From positions 1,016,922 through 1,080,921 of the forward strand of contig KL197716.1 of assembly GCA_000697665.1 (NCBI GenBank): DNA of 64,000 nt, written 5' to 3'. The stretch is from Jaapia argillacea MUCL 33604 (Eukaryota > Basidiomycota > Agaricomycetes > Jaapiales > Jaapiaceae). Positions 23,336-37,600 of the stretch are shown one piece after another. The notes beneath the pieces are model-generated. The model did not search any database and was not told the origin of the DNA. It saw nothing but the letters and a program-made list of their open reading frames with translations. The position numbers were made by a program, and so were the translations under genes. Positions within the stretch are counted from its first letter, which is position 1. The number at the start of each line of letters is the position of its first letter.

Positions 23336-24428
23336 CTATTGGATTACTACTTCTTCCCAGATGAAGGTCGCCATAGTATCCACCATCTCCTGCGTACACT
23401 CATGGCCACATTCGGGATAAACCACGGCCTTCTTCTTGCCATTCGTCCCAACCTCAAGCTTCTCGACGAATTCCTGGGAAAACGTCCAAGGGACCAACTT
23501 ATCCTTCCCTCCACATAAAACCAATACTTTCTTGCCGAAATAGGGGTTCGTTTCATCGGCGATTGTGTATGGCGAGTACGCAGGATCTTTCTTGTGTATG
23601 AGCTGGAGCAACGACTTGGGCACATACGGTGGTGCGAATGGAACAGACGACTTGGCTGCCCGGTCGGACATCAGGGCCAGGTAGTCGGGGCATCCAATGA
23701 TGGGTATCCCCGCCGATATCCTCTTATCTGAATCATTGAAATTTGGTGTAAGTATCTCACGGCGTCATTCAACAGAACTCACCATTCTTCAGCGCAATCC
23801 ACGACGCGTGCCCCCCAAGGCTCACACCTGCCACCACCCAGCATGCAATATCCTTCTCATCCATTGGATACAGATAAGATGGAAGGAAGTCGATCAAGAA
23901 TGACACGTCGCTTGCTGTTCCAGCTGCGAAAAATGCACGTCGTTATCCAACTCACAAACCACCCACCTGAGATATCGACGTACTTTGGATACTGTACATG
24001 TCCAGGCTAGCAAATCGACAGAGTCACTACTAGATTATTGCCAGGTAAACGGCAAAGAGGACCTACGCGTGATGGTCGTTCTTATCTCTCGCGTCGCTTG
24101 TCTCGTTCCAACCATTGTTGGCCTTGGCTGTCACCAGTCGATTTCCATGATTCCTCTGGTCCTGCACCCATGTTGTCATATACAGTCCATCAATGTTTTT
24201 GGAAGAAAGACTCACGAAGGTGATCACTATCGGAGCGCGATCAGTTCCCGCTTCCTCTTCCTTCGCACTGAAATTACGAATAAGGGCTTCCGCAACCCAT
24301 TCGATGCCTTCAGCTGAGCCTTGTCTGCCATGGAGCAAGAATATGCCAACGCTCTTGGGCGTAATTCCACTTCGAGGTGTTTCATAGGTATGGACCGTTA
24401 GGCCGCCAACGTTGAAAGTACGCTTCAT
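23336..24428 (-). CDS. Alpha/beta hydrolase
   Basis: Five exons on the minus strand (24428-24216, 24161-24067, 24006-23963, 23923-23783, 23727-23336) give 294 residues. FLLHGRQGS near the N-terminus should form the oxyanion hole. The nucleophile elbow is GVSLGGHASW (Ser near 154). The acid is probably Asp near 240 (CGGKDKLVPW) and the base His near 273 (PECGHECT). There is no signal peptide, so it is probably intracellular. The substrate is unknown; the family includes small serine esterases and peptidases. Intron 3 is assigned by phase (GTGG/GTGGTT), so its exact border is less sure. Confidence 0.75.
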
Positions 24429-24614
24429 GGGAGACGGATGACTGAAGTAACAAGAAAGACGATACGACTTGTGGGATATCTCATACGCAGTGAAAACTGA
24501 GACAAAATTAGCAATGCGTGTTCCCGCAAGCATTCATTAAAATATCGCAGGACACCACGTCTATCATCTAGGAGGCACAACGATCACAACGGCAGGGGGA
24601 TGGGAGCTGCTACA

Positions 24615-27300
<2,686 letters not shown>

Positions 27301-27596
27301 GATATGAAAGAAATGAAAATAAGGAGGGTAATGGAAGTGGGTGAAAAACTGGACAGCCTGGGGGGTCGACTTTGTTACCTTGAGCCAATACAAGCACAAA
27401 CAAGACGCCTGTGGCGGAGCTCCATCGCGACAGACCGAAATACCGAGATAAATTATTATGAAGCGCGGAAGCCTGTATCGTAAATGCTACATTCCTCTTC
27501 AACGGACCGGTGGCAGGAATATTCTCTTCCAAAACCCACTGCTCCACGCAAGCACTCATCAAGTCTAGGAATGCGAAGGCCCTTCCCCTCTACTTA

Positions 27597-28586
27597 TTAC
27601 ATGACCCGACAATGTTTAGAAGATCCTCTTCTTTTTCTCGTCGCACTATGCGACGGGTATCGGTCTCGCATCTGCCTCACGAGGTCCTCGAAGACTTCTG
27701 AGATGTGCCAATTTCGTTTAGCAGAGGTTTCGTAGAATGGCAATTCCCATCGAGTTGCCAGTTGTTGAGTAGTGCTCCGGTGGACCTCACGCTCATTCGT
27801 GAGGTCCATTTTTGTCCCAACAACAACAATCGGAATGTTCTGGGGATGGGAGTTAAGTGGTATGCGGCGAGTGAAAGGGATGGCAGCGTACGCTGTTGGC
27901 CCCTTTGACGCGATATATCTGTTGTCGAAGGTTCTCTACTTCGCGCAAGCTGGTCTCCTGCGTCAAGCTGTTATCCAGGCCCAGAAGCAAGAAAGTTGTC
28001 AGAAGTTCACTTTCTTGATGGTGCAGACCGGATCCTGCGTACAGACTTGCCTGAATACCAAAATGAATCCGTGGCCTGACTGTAACCATGCCAGGGACGG
28101 ATGGTGTAAGTCGAGAGAAGACAATCTTTAGAGTGAGATAAACCTTGATGTACACTTCATTGAGGGCGGTAAACTGTTCTGCCCCAGCGGTATCAAGAAC
28201 TTCGAGCTGCGAGGCGCCGGTCAGTTATAAACACAATTGGCCGTGGTGAAATGGAAGAAACGAATCGAAGAGTTGGACACTGCACAAAGTCGATGGAAAC
28301 GAGGTGCCGGTTGAAGGACGCACCGAGTATAACTGGCCATCGACTTCCATGGCCCGGCGATACTGCTCTGAGGGGGCCTTGAGCTGGTCCCAACCCTGTG
28401 CAATGAAACTCATGCATACCCTCGATGGTTGGATCATATGTCTCAACAAAGACGTCTTGCACAAATCGCACAGTGAGCGCTGACTTTCCGACACCTCCAG
28501 CTGGAACTGGGTTCAGAACCAAACGTAGGCTAAGGAAGGATGAGTGTAAACCAACCGCCAAGGACGACGGCCTTGAACTCGCGCAT
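27597..28586 (-). CDS. Ras-family small GTPase, Rap/Rsr1-like
   Basis: Seven exons on the minus strand (28586-28556, 28500-28420, 28367-28324, 28206-28144, 28079-28051, 27967-27892, 27839-27597) give 188 residues. G1 is [14 protein letters not shown], the effector region is [16 protein letters not shown]3 is DTAGAEQF, G4 is VGTKMDLT and G5 is ETSAK. The position of Ras Gln61 is Ala; Rap proteins have Thr there. The C-terminus is basic ([13 protein letters not shown]) with a CAAX-like CRVM, so farnesylation and membrane attachment are likely. Rsr1/Bud1 relatives act in polarity and budding or hyphal growth. Intron 5 needs a GCAAGT donor to keep LVFSLTQETS in frame. Divergent from the cyclophilin gene. 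Confidence 0.85.
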
Positions 28587-28863
28587 GCACTGCGGCCAGG
28601 CTAATGGGATACTGGGTGAGATTTACCGGGGGGAATGAATGGGGAGGACAGACCTAGTCACTGAAGGAGGCAGAGGCCAGATATGATTAATATTGTGAAC
28701 GCTGGTCGGGAATTCGAGAAGGACTGGAGGTTGACACTTTCCATGACCCCTATCTTTGACTCGCGTGAGCATTTGCCCAAGTCCCTTCGCGTTCAGTGAC
28801 AACGTTGCAACTGGACCCGTCCTTGTCTTATTCGTCCTTCCCCGTTTCATACCCCCACAAATC
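28587..28863. promoter_or_regulatory. Divergent promoter between the Rap-like GTPase and the cyclophilin
   Basis: These 277 bases lie between two opposite start codons with no gene in between, so they must serve both. I recognise no specific element. Confidence 0.5.
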
Positions 28864-30121
28864 ATGGTTCGACCAAGAACTTTCATGGACTTTGCTGTCG
28901 ATACCCATCCCGTTGGAAGGTATTTAATTTGCACCCCTCCGTTGACGTCCACCGACTTTGATGCAGGGTTGTGTTTGAGCTCTTCACGGATACCGCACCC
29001 AAGACATGTGAAAAGTAAGTGCACTCCGATTTCCGGTTTTCCTCACCCTGATGGTGTCTGTAGTTTCCGAGCTCTCTGCACCGGCGAGAAGGGCATCTCA
29101 GCAATATCCGAACGGCCATTGTACTACAAGGACAGTATAATCCACCGATCCATCAAAGACTTTATGCTCCAGGGAGGCGACTTCACAAAGCGAAACGGAA
29201 TCGGAGGAGAAAGCATCTACTCAGGCACATTTGAGGATGAAGACCTGTCGCGGCCATTAGATACCAAAGGGTACGCTCCTCACTTTTTCCCCTCAGCTTT
29301 TGATTGTATCCCGGTGCAGTCTGCTGTGTATGGCCAACAAGGGGCCTAACACTAACGGATCGCAATTCTTCATTACCTTGCGCGAATGTCCCCATTTGAA
29401 TGGTAATAACTCTCCCTTTCATCCTTCCATCTCATCTCAACTGCCTTCTAAACTCGTAGGGAAGCACGTCGTCTTCGGAAGAGTCATCAGAGGTTATGAT
29501 GAAGTAATTGAGAAGCTCGCGGACGTGCCAGTCGACGACAAGGATCGCCCCAGGCTTCCTGTGATTATATCCAACTGCGGAGAACTTCAGCTAAAGAGCA
29601 AACCCCAACGTCTGTTTCCCTCGAGCTCACCGTTTCAATTCTTCCTAATCTGACGTACCATTTATCCGCAGAAACTAGGCAGCGATCCCAAGAGAATACC
29701 GTAGAAGAAGATCGCAAGAGCAAAAGGCGTAAAAGGCACCGACACCGGTCGCAAGAACCGTCGCGTTCTCCTTCAAGTGTCCAGAAGCATCCTCGCCACG
29801 GGAAGGACGCGCAACATGCCCACGCAGATGTTTCATCGCTGCTTGACCAGGTTCCCGGCAAGGAAAGCGATGAAGAAACTCCAGAGGAATATGACGCAAG
29901 GCTGGAAAGAGAGGAGCTTGCTCGCTTAGCATCCCAACGAGCAGAGCATTTACAAGATATCCATAGACGCTATGAGGCGGGAAATTCGTCGATTGGCGTG
30001 CGCTTCAAAGGTATGTTCTCAGGCCCAACAGTTGCAACGGACCCTAATTTGTATCGTAGGAAGAGGCAGGATGAAGTACGTTGATCCTGAAGCACGGCAT
30101 GCACAAGCCACAAGACAGTGA
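28864..30121 (+). CDS. Nuclear-type cyclophilin (peptidyl-prolyl isomerase) with charged C-terminal extension
   Basis: Seven exons (28864-28919, 28967-29014, 29064-29270, 29320-29402, 29460-29609, 29672-30010, 30060-30121) give 314 residues. The isomerase domain fills about residues 1-175: [47 protein letters not shown], and CPHLNGKHVVFG, where His takes the place of the Trp that binds cyclosporin, as in PPIG. The C-terminal half is rich in Arg, Lys, Ser and His ([20 protein letters not shown]) and Glu, like SR-type cyclophilins that sit in splicing complexes. It converges with eIF4B, 64 bases away. A nuclear pre-mRNA role is inferred from the extension. Confidence 0.88.
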
Positions 30122-30185
30122 ACAAAATACGGGTCTCCGAATTACTACAGAATCCAGAAATACTATTTCAGCCCGTGCCATGTGA

Positions 30186-32020
30186 TTACACGGAGTTCTT
30201 CTCCTCGTTCAACTTGTCCACTTTTTCTCCATCGTCCCGAACTGCATTAGAGCTCTCCTTCTTCCCACCAGCAGCGCTCGCGAAGCTAATGGTTGGCCTG
30301 ACCGTGGCAGGTGGCGTGGTGGGGGTGGTGACTGGAGGGGGTGTTTTGACCCGATTTGAGGCGTTGCGCTCCGAAGGGGTGTGCGAACTCGTGCGGGAGA
30401 GTGGAGTGCGTGAATTCGTGCGAGACATAGGGTGAGAAACCCGCTCCCTAGTGGCCTCACGTTCCTTTTCCAGTCTATCTGTGACTGCGGATTCTCGGGC
30501 AGACACGTCGACAGGTCTGCTCGTGGATTGGTTATTCAAGCATAAATGAGAGGCAAAATTGTGACCCACTTCGCAGCACCGAAGGGATTGGATCGGGCTG
30601 AACTGGTGCCGGAGGCAGCCTTGGGGGACGAGAGGGGAGACGGTGTCGCGGATGCCCCCGCAGACCGGGGTAAAAGTTCTAATTTCCGGCGTCCCATCTG
30701 AGGAGTCGGAGGTGTGGAGTTTGTTGCTGAAGCAATCGGTATGTTAGACAGGTTATTTGGACGGCTTGTGAGCAACTCGGCAAAGGCTTACGCGATGAAC
30801 TATTCCGAGTGATTGGACGGGGTCGGGAACTCGTCCGCCAATCGTTGTCTTCTTGATGAGTTGGGGATTCCCGAGGAGGGGCCATATCCCCACGTCCTCG
30901 TAAGGATCCGAATCGAGATCCTCCACCCTCTTCCGCACTGGGCTTGAACTTGCTCCCTATTGCCCAATGATCCTCCGACTCAGCTGCTCCGGGGCCTCCG
31001 TCTCCCGCAAGGAAACCCGAACCCCTGCGCTTGAAGGATGGGGCGTCAGCTTCTCCAGTCGAAAGTCGCGCAGGTCGACTGGAGCGCCAGGCAGCAGCAG
31101 AGTCGGAGACTGCAGATGGTCGATCGGCCTGGCTATCGACGCGACGACGTGAGGAATCCCTGGAATCGGGAATGTCTGGTAGAGGGCCGTCTCGCCGCCA
31201 AGGATTGGCAAACTTCGTATCATCGTCTCCTCCACCAAAACCAGCTCGCTCTTTTGCTTCAAAGGGGTTTAAGATGGGAGAGCGCGAACATTGAGTACCA
31301 CTTACGAGGCTCTGCGACGCTCACGCGAATCGTCCGACCGCCGATACTCTTGTGGCTGTACTCAGTATTTTGAATAAGCAGGTACCTATTATCACTCACC
31401 GAGCCCGTCTTTGCGAGAGCATCCTTTAAATCCACCAGGTCCACAAATTCAACATACCCAAAACCCTTGGGTTTTTCGTCACGATCCTTGATGATCTTCA
31501 CAGACTTTGTCTAGACGACACGACTGTTTCGTTAGACTTGGATGAGCCAATGGAAGAAAAAACATGCCTTGGCTGATCCAAAAAAGTCGGCAAGTTCCCC
31601 TTCAGTCAGATCGAATGCGAGGTTGCCAATGAATGCAGTGTAAGGGGGTTGGGTGGGCAGGGGCAAGTCCTCCCTAGGTGGCCCTCGGTCCTCTGAAGTT
31701 CAGTGTGTTAGGAACATTGCAGAGGAAGTGAGAGACAATTACTTACGGCGGGAGGATGCAAAATCGTCTCTCCTACCGAAATTTCTGTCGCCGGGGCGAC
31801 TACGCTCATCGTCGGGCCTACCAGAGGCTTCGGAAGAGGTGAGTGAGTTCTACGACTTCTCTGACAAGGGAGAAACTCACGTGCAGTCGGCAGCTCATCC
31901 ATTTCGTCTGCCCATGATCCTAAGGCTTGGTTTGAACACCGAGTGAGTCAATTGTGGAAGTAACTGGCCCCCTTACGAGGGTCGCTCACCGCTATCGCCC
32001 AAGAATTCATTCAAGGACAT
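30186..32020 (-). CDS. eIF4B: Translation initiation factor eIF4B
   Basis: Nine exons on the minus strand (32020-31990, 31925-31881, 31827-31747, 31692-31568, 31510-31400, 31348-31306, 31256-30792, 30726-30570, 30516-30186) give 462 residues. The N-terminus MSLNEFLGDSALGSWADEMDELPTA is typical of fungal eIF4B. The RRM has RNP2 AFIGNL and RNP1 KGFGYVEF and ends TIRVSVAEP. A long Arg/Asp/Gly/Ser-rich region and a Ser/Thr/Pro-rich tail follow. eIF4B stimulates the eIF4A helicase on mRNA. Intron 4 seems to start with GCATGT, since only that gives phase 0 between GSAK and TKSVKI. It shares a divergent promoter with ARPC2. Confidence 0.88.
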
Positions 32021-32282
32021 TTTCTGACCCTTCTTTGGAGCTGCATTGAAGAACGGTGACGATCGGGGATACAACGTTGGATAGATAAGAAGGTCATACC
32101 CATTTTGAAGATAATCTGGGGTTGCTTTCGTTTCAACAGTAAGAGATTGAACTCAGCACGGATTCTAGGAAATCTTGCCTGGTGGAATGACGGAGCCGTC
32201 GATTGATGTGTGTTTGGATTGTGGCTGGTGGACTTGACCCCGCAACCCTTCAATTACATTCGAATCTCCATCTCACTTTATC
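32021..32282. promoter_or_regulatory. Divergent promoter between eIF4B and ARPC2
   Basis: These 262 bases separate the two opposite start codons. No other coding sequence fits here; elements could not be named. Confidence 0.5.
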
Positions 32283-33481
32283 ATGATTTTGCTGGAAGTA
32301 CGCATCCTATCGCTGTAGGGTGGTCGCAGTAGCTTACTGAAGTCTTGACCAGCCCCACAATGTCATTCTTCAGACAACACTCGCAGAGAAATTCGCCAAG
32401 TCAGAACATTATCTGTCCCATCACATCCACGAACTGACCACCCGTGCACTTGTTCCTCTTCCCTCAGACCCTCGTCTTTGGACGTCCAGTTTGTCGACTA
32501 TGATGGCGTCCGATTCCATCTTTCAACTCCGGATCGAAAAACCGTTCTCTTGCTTTCCATGAGCATCCGATGCTGGGATGAGCTTGCCAAGTACGGCGCA
32601 GCCGATGTGTTGAGGCGAGAGTATGGCCCCCTTGTCAAAGATCAACCAGAGCCAGAGTACAACGTCAGCTTGGAGATTGATCTTGAACAAGCCCCTCCAG
32701 AAGGCGGTTCGTTTGTGGTTTCAGTCTAGTTGTGCTCATCTCATCACAACCTTTATCAGACGAGCGGGATGCTTTCATCAAATCTATTGCCCTCCTGAAG
32801 CGTAACGCTCTGGCCGCGCCGTTTGAACTCGCTTTCAAAACACAGAAACAGTTGGAGGGTTCCGGCTCTGGGGCAGGCGAGCTCATGCAGATTCATTATC
32901 GTGATGAAGAGGCAATCTATGTCCAAGCCTCCCACGATCGCGTGACCGTGATATTCTCCACCGTGTTTAGAGAAGAGACGGATCGCATCTTTGGCAAAGT
33001 GTTCTTGCAGGTGAGTCGTAGGTGACGTGCAAGCGGTTGTTAGCATTGATCGCCAGAGTAGGAATTTGTTGATGCTCGGAGGCTGCCAACAATCCAGAAT
33101 GCCCCCCAGGTGCTGTATTCGAATCGTGACCCCCCCTTAGAAATTCGTGGCGTTCCCGGCCTTCGGGATACTGAGGACATTGGCTATGTCACATTTGTTC
33201 TCTTTCCTCGTCATTTCGCCAACGCAGGTGTTGCGTCGTCCACGATCTCTCACATCCAACTCTTCCGCGACTATCTTCACTATCATATCAAGTGTTCCAA
33301 GGCGTATATGCATTCTCGCATGCGCCATCGGGTCTCCGAGTTCCAGAAGGTGCTGAACAGGGCGAAGGCAGAGACTGCTGCCACGGAAAGGAAGACAGCG
33401 AGGTACGTCACTGCCACCCATATCGCGCTGAGATTGTTCACCCAATGCAACTCTAGCGGACGTACTTTACTTTCACGATAA
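32283..33481 (+). CDS. ARPC2: Arp2/3 complex subunit 2 (p34-Arc)
   Basis: Six exons (32283-32297, 32353-32399, 32468-32706, 32760-33010, 33062-33402, 33457-33481) give 305 residues, the family length. Typical blocks are [72 protein letters not shown] and FPRHF, with the C-terminal helix HIKCSKAYMHSRMRHRVSEFQKVLNRAK. This subunit clamps the mother filament in branched actin assembly, with ARPC4. It is the last host gene before the transposon-rich half. Confidence 0.9.
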
Positions 33482-34633
33482 TACTGTCTTAGCAGCAGAC
33501 GTGCACTTTACAGGAGGACTCTGGATGGATCGTGGGGTTGACAGAGCACATCTTTCATATGGATAGACATCCCCCAGAAAAATAACAGATAGGATCCCGG
33601 ACATATGGATACCAGGCCGTTTGAAGTGCTGCTGGAGTGACTCAGTGGCTGAAATTGATGACCCCGTGAGGGGGCTTGATATGAACCAACCTCCTGAATA
33701 CGAGCCACTGAATAGTGTAAGGACCGGCGTATCCCTCGCGAAGCCGGTCCTAGTGTCCAGCCGAACGGCGAGCCACCCACCCTTCGACCAAACCTCCACA
33801 TTGCGCAGTGTCTGAACTGAGCTAATTGCTGAGTTCTCACCCAACCCAACAGCTAGCATTACAACGGCGATAGATGAGGCTGGAGTCCATGCAAGGCCAG
33901 ACTCCTCATAAAGTGATCGGAAAGTTTTCTGCAAGCAGCACACACAAAGATGCAGGAAATGACTTGCATGGTGTTTGGTCATTGCCCATGTTATTGTTGT
34001 TGACTGGTGGTCGGGTGCAGGTGACTGAGATTTTGCTGGGGTACTATATGATAGCCCAGCCTCGTAGTCAGAACTGGGTGTACTTAGGACTCTTTGACAG
34101 AGCTAGCAAGCAATGCTAGCACACAGTCCATCTACTCATTCTCCTGCTTCCTCCATGACTCTTTGCACTTCATGTGACCCTCCTCATCCTCCATCTTCCA
34201 AGGCTTGATCTTGGCCTTCCTGTTGAGCAGCTGAAGCTTTTGAAGCTGGATAGGCCTGTTCTTCATTCTTAGAGGCTTCCATGTCAGCAAACACATTGGT
34301 GGTCATTTGCTTCTTTTGATATTGGGTTGGTGGACTTTATGTTCAGCTTTGATGCTGATTGTCCAATCATTAGGGTGTTTCATGATCAGATTTTTGGGCT
34401 GTTTTTGAGACATTTTCATTTCTGATTTCAGGTCTTTTTTGGTTTTGGAGAGTCCCAATTTTTAGAAAAACGAGAATTGCTTTTTGACTTGGTGAAAAAG
34501 GCTGTTTTGCACCGTTTTCTGAGTGTTTTTTAGTTCTTTGTTGTTTGATGTACTGCCTGCTTAGCTAATACAACCATTTGAACTGACTTGGTAATAAATT
34601 TACTGATCACTCCTGCATCCTCCTGATACTGCA
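33482..34633. other. Transition zone between host genes and transposon-rich DNA
   Basis: A minus-strand open frame of 169 codons (33982-33473) runs just beyond the ARPC2 stop. It has no recognisable domain, no sure start and no partner exon, so it may be a remnant of a host gene cut by the repeats or chance. From about 33970 the base composition becomes AT-richer and CpG-poor, and 34100-34630 is T-rich non-coding sequence leading into an element-borne ORF. Confidence 0.4.
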
Positions 34634-37600
34634 ATGGCAAAGACCAAGCACAAGCCTCATAACCCCTCCCCTCCTCCTCCCCCTCAATCGACAATGGTGA
34701 AGATGAAGAAGAAGTGCATGGAACTAATCAAATGGGACAAAAATGCAGTGTGGACCCACAAGGCCATCACATACTTCATGGAAAACCCAGCATTCCAAAT
34801 GAAGTTATTCAATGATTCAACAGTTGAGGCAAAGCAGCAGGGTCATTGGAAAGTTGTTGCCATGGAGGGGAAGGTGATCCTTGTTGGAAGGGTTAGGTCA
34901 AGCAGTGCCGAAGGGTTGATGCCGAGGAGAGTTTCTTTATTCCGTCCCTTCCATATGCTTATTCCGTGCTATGCCGTTCTCTAAAAACTATACAGTTATT
35001 TGTTCTGCTGCGTTCCGTAGTATAAAAGACATAGGATATTTGTTGTACACCCTCAGAGACTTGTTATGATCTCTGAGGTGAGCCTATCATATCTACCCTG
35101 TATTTGAGCCTGTACTCATTCTCTTTGTAGTCTGACTTTATTGTTCAGGTACTTATATTGAATATAGAGACTTGTTACGATCTCTGAGTCTTACTTTATT
35201 GTTCAGATATTTGTGCTATGCTGTTAGGTTATGAGCCCCAACATGTCCAACAACACAATCACCTTCTCCGACTCCAAGGACCCGATCTACACTATCCCAA
35301 AGCTCAACCCAAAAGGGACGAACTGGATTGTGTACAAAACTCGTCTTACAGTTGCCTTCTCTGTGCGGAAGCTCATTGGTCACCTAGATGGCATGGATGT
35401 GATGCTAGCACACCCCCTTCCCAATGTCGACATCAAAACCGCCATGCTGACTGAGGCCCAGGAGAAGCTCCACCATGCCTGGCTTGTTTGCTTCCAGGCT
35501 TGGATGGACAAGGAGAATATAGCCCGTCAGGCTTTGGTGATGACCCTTGACAATCCAACCTTGATGAAGGTACATCAGAAGGGAAGTGTTGCTGCAATGT
35601 GGGCTGCGATCACCAAGGTCTATGAGGATAAGACCAAGGTGGTAATATCTGACATGAAGATGTGTATGCATCAGTTAAAGTGTGCCGAGAACGGAGATCT
35701 TCAAACTCACTTTGATAAGCTGCAGACATTATATGAGCAGCTTGCTGGTTTGAAGGAGGCTCCTGATAACACCAAATACCGCTTGATTATCCTCACTTCC
35801 ATTCCAAAGACATACCGAGACTTTGCTCAGTCGCTTATTGCTGCCTTGCATTTGGTCAAGGTTTCAATTTCAACTGAAGACCTCATGACGTACCTTGTTC
35901 AGACATATGATGACCACATCATCGAAGCTTCTTTGAAGAAGTCGAATGATGCTGCTTACACCGTCCATAGCTCCAGGTCTGGCTCCAGTTTCTGCAGTGG
36001 TGGAAATGGTGGGGGCAGTTCTGGAGGTAACAGTGGTGGTGGTGGCAGTGGAAAGTCTTTGTCAACAAGAGAGTTGAAGTGCTGGAACTGTGATGGGGTT
36101 GGGCACAAGTCAGACAAGTGTCCTAGCCCCAAACAGGACAGGAATGGAGGTGGCGCTGGAAAGCCGAAGACACCAAACACGTCATTGAACACCACATCAA
36201 CTGCTACAATTGAAGAAGTCGGAGCATGGTCAGCGATACCTGCTCTCGATGATTTATTTGATGACTTACCTGCCTTGGAACCCATCCCAAACCTGTTTCG
36301 TAATGACGAGGATCCTGATATGCCTGCCCTGATGGAGGTTTCAGATTTGGAGGATGAGGCTGAGGGTGAAGATGGAGAGGTGTGGTTGTTGGAGGTGGAG
36401 GAGGATGATGATGATGAAAATCTGAGGGTGCTGAGAGGATCAAAGTGTACATGTGAGGAGAGTGGGATGGATACCTCAATTAGAGGTGATGCCACACCAA
36501 CTGCCCCTGTCCCTGACATTGAGGTTGTGGCACTTGGGGATACTCATCTGAGGCCTTCAATCCCTGCCAAACATGTTGAGCTCTTCGACTCTGGTGCTAC
36601 TCGTCACATGTCTCCCTACCACAAGAAGTTCATCTTGTACCAAGAAGTTGGTCCAATGCCTATTAGCGCAGCCAATCAGCAATCATTCAGTGTGATTGGG
36701 GTTGGGGACATGGTTATTGAGATCCCAAATGGTGATGAGACCTCAAAGGTTTGACTTACTGATGTCCTACATGCTCCCGATATTGGCTTCACTCTCGTTT
36801 CCGTGGGTCAGATTGATGCTGCAGGAGCTTCAGTGTTGTTCGAGGGTGGAAAGTGTGTGATCTCAGATGTGTCTGGGAAGGTGGTTGGTCAGATCGAGAA
36901 AGTTGGTGGTCTCTATTGCATCCGACATGAATCAGCTCCTGGTGGTGAACCAGCACACTCAGTTGAAGTTCTCACCTTATCCGACTTACATTGCTGCATG
37001 GGCCATATATCCCCCAAGGTCGCAAAACATCTTGTCCAGGATGGATTGGTCACAGGCATAGAGCTGTGTGGTCCACATAATGCTGGTTTCTGTGAGAGCT
37101 GTGTGTTCGTGAAGTCAAAGTGCAAGCCCATTCCAGATGGGAGATCGGGGGAGAGGGTGTCCGAGTTTGGGGGAGAGGTGCATTCTGATGTTTGGGGGCC
37201 TGCACCAATCAAAACTGTTGGTCACCATTGTTACTACGTGTCACTCACAGATGACAAGACCTGCTACACTCACCTCTACCTGATCCAACTCAAGAGCGAT
37301 ACCTTTGAAGCCTACAAACAGTTTGAGGCTTGGGTGAAGACACATTTGCGTGCAGATGTCAAGATCCTACACTCTGACCAAGGGGGAGAATACATGAGCA
37401 ACGACTTTGGCAAGTACCTCACTGACCATGGCACCCATCACAAACTCACTGTTCACAATACACCTCAACAGAACAGAGTGGCAGAGTGTTTGAATGGGAT
37501 CCTATTGGAGAAAGTTCATGCAATGCTGCATGCCAGTGGCCTTCCAAACTACTTGTGGGGGGAGGCGGTGATGCATGCAGTATGGTTGAAAAATCGGATG

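Noticed and set aside
36204-36519. Pro/Ser-rich minus-strand frames opposite the copia-like gag
   Set aside because: Low-complexity shadow of acidic coding sequence on the plus strand.
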